A stretch of DNA of 64,000 bases from Paenibacillus sp. FSL H8-0048 (GTDB lineage Bacteria > Bacillota > Bacilli > Paenibacillales > Paenibacillaceae), in NCBI RefSeq assembly GCF_038002825.1, contig NZ_JBBODF010000001.1, forward strand, positions 4,154,001-4,218,000, read 5' to 3'. Numbering within the stretch: position 1 is the first letter of the stretch; each line of letters begins with the position of its first letter. A program made the translations under genes and the position numbers. Positions 35,411 to 42,542 of this stretch are shown piece after piece. The notes beneath the pieces are model-generated. The model ran no database searches, was not told the origin of the DNA, and saw only the letters and a program-made list of their open reading frames with translations.

Positions 35411-36007
35411 TTAGATGTAGCGTTCTGCCAGCTGATTGATATGCGCGGCGTGGGCTGCTTCACCGATGGCTGCGAATTTCCACTCATCGCCATGACGGTA
35501 CAGCTCGCCGCAGATCAGTGCCGTGAAGCCTGTATAATTGTCTGTCAGATTAAACTTAACCAATTCTGCATTGCCTGCCGCATTAATAATGCGGATATAC
35601 GCAGATTTGATCATGCCGAAATCCTGCTTGCGGTTCACCGCATCATAGATATTAACAACTACAAGGACCTTATGGACATCCGCAGGAATCTGCTTCAGAT
35701 TCACCATGATCTGTTCGTCGTCCCCGTCTCCCTCACCCGTCAGATTATCTCCCGAGTGGACTACAGAGTTATTCGCATTCTGTTTGTTGTGAAAGCAGAC
35801 GAGGTTCAGCTTGTTCGTCAGCTTGCCGTTCTCATTCAGCAGCAGCGCTGAAGCATCGCAGTCGATATTCGCCTGTTTCTTGATTCCGAAGAAGCCTCTC
35901 GAAGGTTCGGCAGGGTCCCAGCCCAGTCCTACAATTACGTTAGACAGCCCGGCATTGCCTTTGGTTAAATCGATCTTCTGACCTTTTACCAGATTAATTC
36001 CAGCCAA
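35411..36007 (-). CDS. terD: TerD-family calcium-binding stress protein, first gene of the operon
   Basis: This 198-residue TerD protein differs from its paralogs by an insertion near residue 35-45 (PAEPSRGFFGIKKQANIDCD) and a Cys before the calcium site, as in B. subtilis YceC. It keeps HSGDNLTGEGDGDDEQIMVN. TTG start with GGAGG 9 bases upstream. The leader (36008-36090) carries an ECF-type promoter. As the first gene after that promoter it probably heads the long minus-strand unit that runs to telA. Confidence 0.93.
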   Translation of the reverse strand: MAGINLVKGQKIDLTKGNAGLSNVIVGLGWDPAEPSRGFFGIKKQANIDCDASALLLNENGKLTNKLNLVCFHNKQNANNSVVHSGDNLTGEGDGDDEQIMVNLKQIPADVHKVLVVVNIYDAVNRKQDFGMIKSAYIRIINAAGNAELVKFNLTDNYTGFTALICGELYRHGDEWKFAAIGEAAHAAHINQLAERYI

Positions 36008-36061
36008 CTTGAAGTACCTCCGTTTCCAGATAGAAGTATGCCTTGCGGGTGTTACATCAGT

Positions 36062-36090
36062 GATACGGCGGTGAATCGCCTAAAGTTTCA
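36062..36090 (-). promoter_or_regulatory. ECF-sigma-type promoter of the ter operon
   Basis: On the minus strand TGAAAC (36090-36085) and CGTATC (36067-36062) are 17 bases apart, close to the sigma-W/M/X consensus TGAAAC-N16/17-CGTATA. It lies about 55 bases before the terD start. The B. subtilis yceC operon is likewise under ECF sigma control. Confidence 0.75.
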
Positions 36091-36100
36091 GTCATTAGCA

Positions 36101-36129
36101 AATAAAATCCAGCCTGTACTTACAGGCTG
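36101..36129 (-). terminator. terminator of terB overlapping its stop codon
   Basis: CAGCCTGTA and TACAGGCTG form a 9-bp stem that includes the terB stop codon and run into GATTTTATTT. terB therefore appears to be a separate transcript. Confidence 0.75.
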
Positions 36130-36566
36130 AATTCACTTGGGCTGAGTCCCAGTACATTGCAGATATTCCGCACAACCGCTTTCTCATGCTCATCGAAGTC
36201 GCCGTCTGCTGCACCAATCGCCGAGCATACGCCCACGATTAAGCGTCCAACCTCCGGTTTGCCGTTAAACTTCCCGATGGCCTTAAGCGCTTCCTGCTTG
36301 CCGATCTCCGGCGAGAACTCGAAGTTGCTCACATAGTAATTGAACTGGGTGATGACATCTCTCATGTCAAATACCTTCAGTTCATTGCTGAGATTCATAT
36401 ATCCCGCCATCTTATTCTTCTCGGATTCCTCAATCTTGCCGTCAGCCGCAGCCACCAGCGCGCAGCCTGCTACTACCGCGTTCATAAAGTCTTTATTTTT
36501 AAATTTCTTCACTTGATCCGTCAGTCCGTTTTTGGTGGTATTCAGCCAATTTTTGAATGTGCTCAT
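36120..36566 (-). CDS. terB: TerB-family tellurite resistance protein
   Basis: This 148-residue protein is an all-helical TerB domain. It has two pseudo-repeats that each carry the acidic loop AADGKIEESEK and AADGDFDEHEK, thought to bind metal near the membrane. The N terminus (about 1-25, KNWLNTTKNGLTDQVKKFKN) is basic and amphipathic. AAGGAG lies 6 bases before the ATG. It stands upstream of the terD operon on the same strand but has its own terminator. TerB pairs functionally with TerD and TerC in tellurite and metal stress. Confidence 0.92.
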   Translation of the reverse strand: MSTFKNWLNTTKNGLTDQVKKFKNKDFMNAVVAGCALVAAADGKIEESEKNKMAGYMNLSNELKVFDMRDVITQFNYYVSNFEFSPEIGKQEALKAIGKFNGKPEVGRLIVGVCSAIGAADGDFDEHEKAVVRNICNVLGLSPSEFSL

Positions 36567-36721
36567 CGTATTCTCCTTCTATCATTATGGAATTATAAAA
36601 AAAGATATCCCCGAGCCTCCTCCCCGCCACCCTGGGCAGCTAATCATTCATGGACTTATTGCCTATTTCTTACTCTTCTAATATAACCGATTAAATAACA
36701 ATATTCTACTTTGGGCGGTTC

Positions 36722-37453
36722 TCACAGTACCTTGGACAGAAACTCCCGTGTACGCTCATGCGACGGGCTGCCGAACAGCTGCTCCGGCGCACCCTGCTCG
36801 ACTATGACACCTTGCTCCATAAAAAGCACCCGGTCCCCCACCTCGCGGGCAAAGCCCATCTCATGAGTCACCACAACCATGGTCATCCCCTCACGGGCCA
36901 GCTCCTTCATGACCGCCAGCACCTCGCCCACCATCTCGGGGTCCAGGGCCGACGTCGGCTCGTCGAACAGCATGATCTTCGGCTCCATCGCCAGCGCCCG
37001 GGCAATCGCCACCCGCTGGGCCTGACCGCCGGAGAGCGAGGCCGGATACATCTCCGCCTTCTCACTGAGGCCCACCTTCTGCAGCAGCTCTACCGCCTTC
37101 TGCCTCGCTTGATCCGCCGTCCATTTCCGCACCTTCACCGGGGCCAGCATGATGTTCTCGATCACCGTGCGGTGCGGAAACAGATTGAACTGCTGAAAGA
37201 CCATCCCCACCTCGGTTCGGATATCGTTAATCCTTGTGCTCTTTGCCATCAAGGAAGTGCCTAGAGTGATAATATCACCCGCTTGCGGCTGCTCCAGCAG
37301 ATTAAGGCAGCGCAGAAAGGTCGATTTGCCCGAGCCTGAAGGCCCGATGACCACCACAACCTCACGGCTGTGAATGTCGACGCTGATATCCGTCAGTACC
37401 TGATGGGCACCGAATGATTTATGCAGATGCTTGACTGAGATAACCGGTTCCAT
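36722..37453 (-). CDS. polar amino acid ABC transporter, ATP-binding protein (GlnQ-like)
   Basis: This 243-residue ATPase belongs to the polar amino acid uptake family. It shows Walker A GPSGSGKST, Q-loop VFQQFNLFPH, signature LSGGQAQRVAIARAL, Walker B IMLFDEPTSALDPE and the switch His in VVVTHEMGF. It powers import through the adjacent permease. The ATG lies 4 bases after the permease stop, with GGAAGG upstream. Relatives carry glutamine, cystine, arginine or histidine; the exact substrate is not decided by the sequence. Confidence 0.95.
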   Translation of the reverse strand: MEPVISVKHLHKSFGAHQVLTDISVDIHSREVVVVIGPSGSGKSTFLRCLNLLEQPQAGDIITLGTSLMAKSTRINDIRTEVGMVFQQFNLFPHRTVIENIMLAPVKVRKWTADQARQKAVELLQKVGLSEKAEMYPASLSGGQAQRVAIARALAMEPKIMLFDEPTSALDPEMVGEVLAVMKELAREGMTMVVVTHEMGFAREVGDRVLFMEQGVIVEQGAPEQLFGSPSHERTREFLSKVL

Positions 37454-37457
37454 AGGG

Positions 37458-38105
37458 TTACACCTTCCGTTCGATATAATTAAGCAGCTTGCTGAGCGAA
37501 TAAGTAAGGATGAAATAGATCAGTGCAGCGGTCAGATAAGGCTCCCATATCCGCAGGTATTGGCCTTTCATGGTATTGCTCCAGTACATAATCTCAGGGG
37601 CGGCAATCAGCGCCAGCAGCGAGGAGTCCTTAACCAGCACGATGAATTCATTCCCGAAGGCAGGAACCATCCGTTTGATGGCCTGGGGCAGAATAATGAA
37701 GCGCATCGCCTGCCGCCGGGTCATCCCGAGGGATAAGGCCGCTTCCCGCTGCCCGGGGTCGATGGACTGTATACCCGCGCGGAAGATCTCCGCAGAATAG
37801 GCAGCAGAATTGAGTGACAGCGCCACGAATGCGCTCATCAGCGCGTAGGTTTTGCCATAGAACAACGGGATCAGCCCGAAGTGGACGATCAGAATCTGCA
37901 CATAGAGCGGCGTACCGCGGAAGATGTTGATATAGGCATGGAACGGCCAGCGGAAATACCACTTGGGCGCCATTTTACCGAAGCCGATAACCAGCCCCAG
38001 CAGGGAGCCGCACAGGATGGAGACCAGCGATACGCCGATGGTGAACAAGGTCCCTTTTAGCAAAACCGGTAAATAATGAACGATGATGTCGAATCTGAAA
38101 TCCAT
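37458..38105 (-). CDS. polar amino acid ABC transporter permease
   Basis: This 215-residue membrane protein has about five helices and the HisMQ-type permease signature. It includes INIFRGTPLYVQILIVHFGL, the EAA loop EAALSLGMTRRQAMRFIILPQAIKRMVPAF and the coupling segment before EFIVLVKDSSLLALI. It should work as a homodimer with the ATPase. A hairpin between the binding-protein gene and this gene probably lowers its expression relative to the binding protein. Confidence 0.95.
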   Translation of the reverse strand: MDFRFDIIVHYLPVLLKGTLFTIGVSLVSILCGSLLGLVIGFGKMAPKWYFRWPFHAYINIFRGTPLYVQILIVHFGLIPLFYGKTYALMSAFVALSLNSAAYSAEIFRAGIQSIDPGQREAALSLGMTRRQAMRFIILPQAIKRMVPAFGNEFIVLVKDSSLLALIAAPEIMYWSNTMKGQYLRIWEPYLTAALIYFILTYSLSKLLNYIERKV

Positions 38106-38141
38106 AGAATTCTTCCCTTCTCTTCTGCATGTGCCTTACTC

Positions 38142-38182
38142 AAAAAAAGAAGCACGCGCAATAGCAATCATTACGCATGCTT
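38142..38182 (-). terminator. partial terminator between binding protein and permease
   Basis: AAGCATGCG pairs with CGCGTGCTT and is followed by CTTTTTTTG on the minus strand. Its place after the binding-protein gene suggests partial termination that keeps the binding protein in excess. Confidence 0.8.
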
Positions 38183-38202
38183 GGTTGTTGCCGGTTCTCA
38201 GG

Positions 38203-39018
38203 CTACTTCGCGTTCATAAGCGCCGCCGTATCCGGCTCTTCGCCGAACCATTCCTTGTAGATCTCCGCATATTTGCCGTTCTCGATGACCTTCTTGATCG
38301 CCGGGTCCAGCTTCTCCTTCCATTCACTGCCCTTAGGATACAGAATGCCGTAGTACTCGGAGCCGAAATTCTCCTTGTCGATAATGCCGGTCAGCTTCTC
38401 CTTCGGATTGTTCTTGATGTATTCGTTCACGATGGCGATATCCGCGACCACCGCATCCGCGCCGCCGCCGTTCAGCTCCATCAGCGCTACCGCATTGCTG
38501 TCGAACCGCTTCAGGTTGCCGTTGTCGACGCCCATAATGCCGCTCATCAGCTCATCCGCTGTCGTAGCTGCCTGAACCGCTACCTTTTTCCCCTTCAGAT
38601 CCAGGGAGGATTTGATCTCGCTGCCTTCCTTCACCATGATCATGTTCGTAGATTCGAAATAAGGGATGGAGTAGTCATAGGTTTCCTTGCGTTCATCTGT
38701 TATCGATACCGAGGATACACCCGCCTGATATTCAGTGCCCTGCTTCACACTGGTCAGCATGGTATCCCAGCCTGTGTTGGTGACCGTGTAATCGACGCCG
38801 GCCTCCTCCATTACCGCCTTGATGAAATCAATGTCAAAGCCCTTGATTGTATCGGTATCCATATACTCCATTGGTGCATAGCTGGCATCGGTAGCGATTT
38901 TGAGGCTCTTCCCGTCCGAACTGCCGCCTTCTGCATTATTACCAGAGCCACAACCCGCTATTGCCAAGACCAGGAGTGCCACCATACCTGACATCGCCCA
39001 TGTTTTCCGGATTCCCAT
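38203..39018 (-). CDS. polar amino acid ABC transporter substrate-binding lipoprotein
   Basis: This 271-residue family-3 solute-binding protein has a lipoprotein signal (LLVLAIAGCGSG, Cys at about 23). Family features are SLKIATDASYAPMEYMD, IKGFDIDFIKAVMEEAGVDY and the DERKETYDYSIPYFES segment. It captures a polar amino acid outside the membrane for the downstream permease and ATPase. A sigma-A promoter (TTGTCA, 17, TAAAAT) and an upstream palindrome precede it. Putrescine-pathway genes adjoin, which makes an arginine-type substrate thinkable but unproven. Confidence 0.95.
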   Translation of the reverse strand: MGIRKTWAMSGMVALLVLAIAGCGSGNNAEGGSSDGKSLKIATDASYAPMEYMDTDTIKGFDIDFIKAVMEEAGVDYTVTNTGWDTMLTSVKQGTEYQAGVSSVSITDERKETYDYSIPYFESTNMIMVKEGSEIKSSLDLKGKKVAVQAATTADELMSGIMGVDNGNLKRFDSNAVALMELNGGGADAVVADIAIVNEYIKNNPKEKLTGIIDKENFGSEYYGILYPKGSEWKEKLDPAIKKVIENGKYAEIYKEWFGEEPDTAALMNAK

Positions 39019-39058
39019 TCTCCAATCCCCCTACTTATTTGTAAAATAACTTAAGGAG

Positions 39059-39124
39059 ATTTTATCAGATTAAAGCAATGATGACAATTAACTTTATCCA
39101 CTAGTGTAATATAATATGACACTA
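39059..39124 (-). promoter_or_regulatory. promoter and upstream palindrome of the amino acid transporter operon
   Basis: TTGTCA (39087-39082), 17 bases, TAAAAT (39064-39059) on the minus strand. Upstream, 39102-39124 holds the near-palindrome TAGTGTCATA...TATTACACTA, centred about 58 bases before the likely start. Its position suits an activator such as a LysR-type regulator. Confidence 0.6.
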
Positions 39125-39151
39125 TTATCGATATATTGTAACATCTCATGC

Positions 39152-39203
39152 AAAAAAGCAGCCAAAATGTCCCGGAGAGAGCTCCGGCAGCATTCTGGCT
39201 GCT
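39152..39203 (-). terminator. terminator after aguB
   Basis: AGCAGCCAGAATG and CATTTTGGCTGCT pair, with inner CCGGAG/CTCCGG, then TTTTTTG on the minus strand. Confidence 0.88.
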
Positions 39204-39237
39204 TACTGAATGGTCAATCTATATATTAGCGCATAAT

Positions 39238-40113
39238 TTAGAAGGTTAAATCGCCGTCATAGGAAGCAATCATCCGGTACAGCTCCGGACGGCGGTCACG
39301 GAAGATCCCCCATTCAATCCGGCCTACCTCAAGGGCATCCAGATCGAATTCGCTGACCAGCACGGTCTGCTCATTCCGTCCGGCTTCGACAATCTTGTTG
39401 CCCTGCGGACCGGCGATGAATGACGAGCCGTAGAAATCAATGCTGGAATCCTCGTCAGTCTCCTTCCCGATCCGGTTGGAGGCCACGACAGGAATCAGGT
39501 TAGCGGCAGCATGACCCAGCATGCAGGTCTGCCAGTGATCCTTGGAATCAATCGACCCATCCTGCGGCTCCGAGCCGATGGCTGTAGGGTAGAACAGAAT
39601 CTCCGCACCCATCAGGCTCATCACCCGGGCAGCTTCCGGGTACCATTGGTCCCAGCATACGCCGACTCCGATTTTGGCATAGCGGGTATTCCACACCTTG
39701 AAGCCGGTATCGCCCGGGTTGAAGTAGAATTTCTCTTCATAGCCTGGACCGTCAGGAATATGGCTCTTGCGGTATTTGCCCATCACGGTTCCGTCCGCAT
39801 CAATTACCGCCAGCGAGTTGTAACGCGCATAGTTCTTCTTCTCATAAAAGCTGATCGGCAGCACCACCGCAAGCTCCTTGGCGATCGCCTTGAAGTGGTT
39901 CACCGCCTTGTTCTGCTCAAGCTCTGTAGCATAGGCATAGTAATCCGACTTCTCCTTCTGGCAGAAATACGGCGTCTCGAACAGCTCCTGCAGCAGAATA
40001 ATCTGCGCTCCTTGTGCGGCAGCCTCTCTAACCAGGGCCTCCGCCTTGCGGATATTCTCATCAATGTCGCCGGAACAGCTCATTTGCGTCGCGGCTACTT
40101 TTACTTGTCTCAT
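39238..40113 (-). CDS. aguB: N-carbamoylputrescine amidase
   Basis: This nitrilase-superfamily amidase hydrolyses N-carbamoylputrescine to putrescine, CO2 and ammonia. The 291 residues include the catalytic triad Glu in LLQELFETPYFCQ, Lys in GKYRKSHIPDGPGY and Cys in GVGVCWDQWYPEAAR. The strongly family-specific FNPGDTGFKVW and GSEPQDGSIDSKDHW segments are present. AAGGAGG precedes the ATG. It lies downstream of agmatine deiminase on the same strand, giving the two-step route from agmatine. A dispersed hairpin repeat separates the two genes. Confidence 0.96.
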   Translation of the reverse strand: MRQVKVAATQMSCSGDIDENIRKAEALVREAAAQGAQIILLQELFETPYFCQKEKSDYYAYATELEQNKAVNHFKAIAKELAVVLPISFYEKKNYARYNSLAVIDADGTVMGKYRKSHIPDGPGYEEKFYFNPGDTGFKVWNTRYAKIGVGVCWDQWYPEAARVMSLMGAEILFYPTAIGSEPQDGSIDSKDHWQTCMLGHAAANLIPVVASNRIGKETDEDSSIDFYGSSFIAGPQGNKIVEAGRNEQTVLVSEFDLDALEVGRIEWGIFRDRRPELYRMIASYDGDLTF

Positions 40114-40180
40114 GGTTGTTCCTCCTTATATGAACTTATAACACTTAAAACTCAAAGCTTGGTCGTCGCTGCGGTGAACA

Positions 40181-40309
40181 TTTGGACTTCCGGCCGCTGT
40201 TGTCCCCAGATTTCTTGATTTAATCCGCTCTCCGCGGTTGAAATCCGGTGACAAAGGCGGTCGCTAACGCTCCTACAGTTCCAAATTTCCCCTCCGCTTC
40301 TTTTCGCTT
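40181..40309. repeat. dispersed long-hairpin repeat, copy B
   Basis: This copy matches 10283-10408: TTTGGACTTCCGGCCGCTGT, then TTGTCCCCAGATTTC, the facing GAAATCCGGTGACAA, and TCCAAA at 40280-40285. It lies in the 200-base gap between aguA and aguB. Loop sequences differ more than the arms. Confidence 0.85.
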
Positions 40310-40313
40310 TTCG

Positions 40314-41351
40314 TTAAGCTCCATTCACCGCAGGCATCTGCTGGGTGGTGCAGTGCACGTTGCCGCCTTCGCCGATCACGGCCATTCCGTTAACGGTACG
40401 GATGCGGCGGTCTGGGAACAGCCCGGCCAGCGTCTCTTCAGCCAGCTTGTCCGTCTCAGCCGCTGTACCGCCGAAGACCGGCAGGATGATTCCGCAGTTC
40501 ACGAAATAGAAATTCAGATAGCTCAGCGTCAGGCGGCTGCCCTCGAAATCTACACGGGGCGGCTGCTGAATGCGGACAATCTCCAGCTTACGGCCTTTGG
40601 CATCAACCGTCTGCTCCAGAATGCGCAGATTCTCCTGCGTAATCGCATAGTTCTCATCCTGCGGGTCCTCGCAGACCTGGATAATCACCTTGCCCGGTGC
40701 CGCGAAGCAAGCGATGTTATCGACATGCCCGTCCGTCTCATCCCCGCTGAGGCCGCGCTTCAGCCAGATGATGGACTCGGTCCCGGTATACTGCTTGACA
40801 TAATCAGCAATTTCTTCGCGGCTAAGCTCAGGATTACGGTTCGTATTCAGCAGGCATTCCTCTGTGGTCAGCAGGGTGCCCTCGCCATCCGTATGAATGG
40901 AGCCGCCCTCCATCACCAGCGGGGCATTGAATCTGGTGATTCCCTGATGCTCAAGAATCTGCGGTGCCACCGCATCATCGAGATCCCACGGCGAATATTT
41001 GCCGCCCCAGGCATTGAACTTCCAGTTGACCCCGGCCAGCTTGCCGTCCGGACCAGCGACGAAGGTCGGACCGTTGTCGCGCAGCCAGGCATCATTATGC
41101 TTGATCGGAAGCAGCGTTACATTAGCACCAAGCGCCAATTGCTCAACGGCCTCCAGCTCGTCCGGGTTAACAACCACGGTCACGGGCTCGAATTCGGCAA
41201 TCGCCCGGATAATCTCGGCATACCCTGCGCTGACCGCTTCATGATTATCAGGGTGTACCATCGAGTCCTTCACCGGCCAGGAAATGAAGGTCCGTTCATG
41301 CTTGGCCCATTCGGCCGGCATTGTATAGTGTAAATCACGTGGATGCATCAT
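40314..41351 (-). CDS. aguA: agmatine deiminase
   Basis: The enzyme converts agmatine to N-carbamoylputrescine and ammonia. The 345 residues have the peptidyl-arginine-deiminase-like fold. Signatures are WAKHERTFISWPV, the NDAWLRDNGPTFV loop, the MEGGSIHTDGEGTLLTTEECLLN strand region and DETDGHVDNIACF. The catalytic Cys lies in EGGNVHCTTQQMP near the C terminus. AGAGGTAA precedes two possible ATG codons (41351, 41348). Together with aguB it makes putrescine, the precursor of spermidine. An arginine decarboxylase is not in the window. Confidence 0.96.
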   Translation of the reverse strand: MMHPRDLHYTMPAEWAKHERTFISWPVKDSMVHPDNHEAVSAGYAEIIRAIAEFEPVTVVVNPDELEAVEQLALGANVTLLPIKHNDAWLRDNGPTFVAGPDGKLAGVNWKFNAWGGKYSPWDLDDAVAPQILEHQGITRFNAPLVMEGGSIHTDGEGTLLTTEECLLNTNRNPELSREEIADYVKQYTGTESIIWLKRGLSGDETDGHVDNIACFAAPGKVIIQVCEDPQDENYAITQENLRILEQTVDAKGRKLEIVRIQQPPRVDFEGSRLTLSYLNFYFVNCGIILPVFGGTAAETDKLAEETLAGLFPDRRIRTVNGMAVIGEGGNVHCTTQQMPAVNGA

Positions 41352-41461
41352 TTAGTTACCTCTGCTGTTCATATTTGAAGCCGGGCTGTACTGTCTGCCC
41401 GCAAAGCTCCTCACCCATCATACATGAATATGCCGATGGGCTCAATTGCTGCGCAGCAATA

Positions 41462-41487
41462 ATCCCTCTGGAAATATCCAGAGGGAT
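41462..41487 (-). terminator. hairpin after the phosphodiesterase gene
   Basis: ATCCCTCTGGA and TCCAGAGGGAT form a perfect 11-bp stem about 40 bases past the stop. The T run is poor. Confidence 0.65.
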
Positions 41488-41525
41488 CGCAGAGTGGAAA
41501 TGGCTTTTTCAATCTGCTAAATCTG

Positions 41526-42077
41526 TTACAGCCTGATTTGCTTGAGGATATTGCCGCTGAAGTCTTTAATGAGAAATTCCCCATTCTCCAGGACACCGTA
41601 AGAGTTCGGGTTGTTCTCCTTCGGCAGCGCAATCGATCCGGGATTGAGCACATTAATGCCGCCCCTCACCTCTGCCACCGGCAGATGCGTATGCCCCTGA
41701 ATAAACACATCCTGCGGGGAGAGCGCCGGTAAGCGGTCGATGCTGAAGCCATGCCCGTGGGTGGCGTAGATTTTGCGGCCTTCATGCAGAATCAGTACAT
41801 AGTCGCCCATCATCGGGAAGTGCAGCAGCATCTGATCCACCTCAGCATCACAATTACCTCTTACCGCCGCCAGCGATTTACCGGATTGGCAGTATGCATT
41901 CAGCCTGTCGGCGACCCCCTGCGGATTATACCCCTCCGGCAGCGGATTCCTCGGCCCGTGATACAGAAAGTCGCCCAGTATAACCAGCGTGTGCGGCTGC
42001 TCCTCCTCCGCTTTAGCCAGCACCTCCTCCAGCCAGTACAGTGATCCGTGAATATCGGAAATGAACATTAGTTTCAT
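41526..42077 (-). CDS. YfcE-like metallophosphoesterase
   Basis: This 183-residue calcineurin-like phosphodiesterase has the metal-binding set FISDIHGS, VILGDFLYHGPRN, VRGNCDAEVD, ATHGHGFS and QGHTHLP. The pattern and length match the YfcE/MJ0936 family of manganese-dependent phosphodiesterases. The natural substrate is not known for most members. AGAAAGGA precedes the ATG. The gene is alone, upstream of aguA on the same strand with its own hairpin. Confidence 0.92.
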   Translation of the reverse strand: MKLMFISDIHGSLYWLEEVLAKAEEEQPHTLVILGDFLYHGPRNPLPEGYNPQGVADRLNAYCQSGKSLAAVRGNCDAEVDQMLLHFPMMGDYVLILHEGRKIYATHGHGFSIDRLPALSPQDVFIQGHTHLPVAEVRGGINVLNPGSIALPKENNPNSYGVLENGEFLIKDFSGNILKQIRL

Positions 42078-42169
42078 GTGGATGCTTCCTTTCTGTGAAT
42101 ATACCTGTCACTAACTTCTACTATAACGCTTTTTTGCCAAACTAGTTGAAACTCTCAGCCAAAATCCTG

Positions 42170-42345
42170 CCAAAAATGCAACATCCTATTTACAGCCACA
42201 GGCCCAATACAAAAATGTTGCATGAAAAGCAGCATTCCTTCTCCTCCGGGCGAAATTACAGGCTGAATCCTGCATTCTGTGCAACAATTCCGCCTGAACC
42301 CCGCCTATTGCCGGTTCGAAATTGCATTATGTGCAACATTAGACG
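42170..42345. repeat. 51-52-nt hairpin array, locus 4 (divergent sequence)
   Basis: On the minus strand TGTTGCA-type boxes recur at 52, 52 and 51 bases: TGTTGCACATAATGCAA, TGTTGCACAGAATGCAGG, TGCTGCTTTTCATGCAAC and TGTTGCATTTTTGG. Each core is a short inverted repeat (TTGCA/TGCAA) followed by a variable spacer. Period and layout equal the other arrays, although the sequence is unrelated. The rest of 42078-42542 has no gene. Confidence 0.75.
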
Positions 42346-42410
42346 CGAACGCTACATCCCACACCTGTATCCTACTATAAACGAGCAGCTGAGGCGGGGA
42401 ACGCAAAGCA

Positions 42411-42431
42411 AGACGCCCGGGAAGGGCGTCT
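42411..42431 (-). terminator. hairpin downstream of gltD
   Basis: GACGCCC and GGGCGTC form a compact stem about 115 bases past the gltD stop. The following T run is weak (CTTGCTTT). Confidence 0.55.
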
Positions 42432-42542
42432 CTTGGGGGACATACTTGGCAGAACACACCTTATCAGGCGTTCCTTGACGGACATCGCTTGACTGAGCGT
42501 CTCACAATGGAGCACCACACTCAAACTCACTTATCAGCAGCC

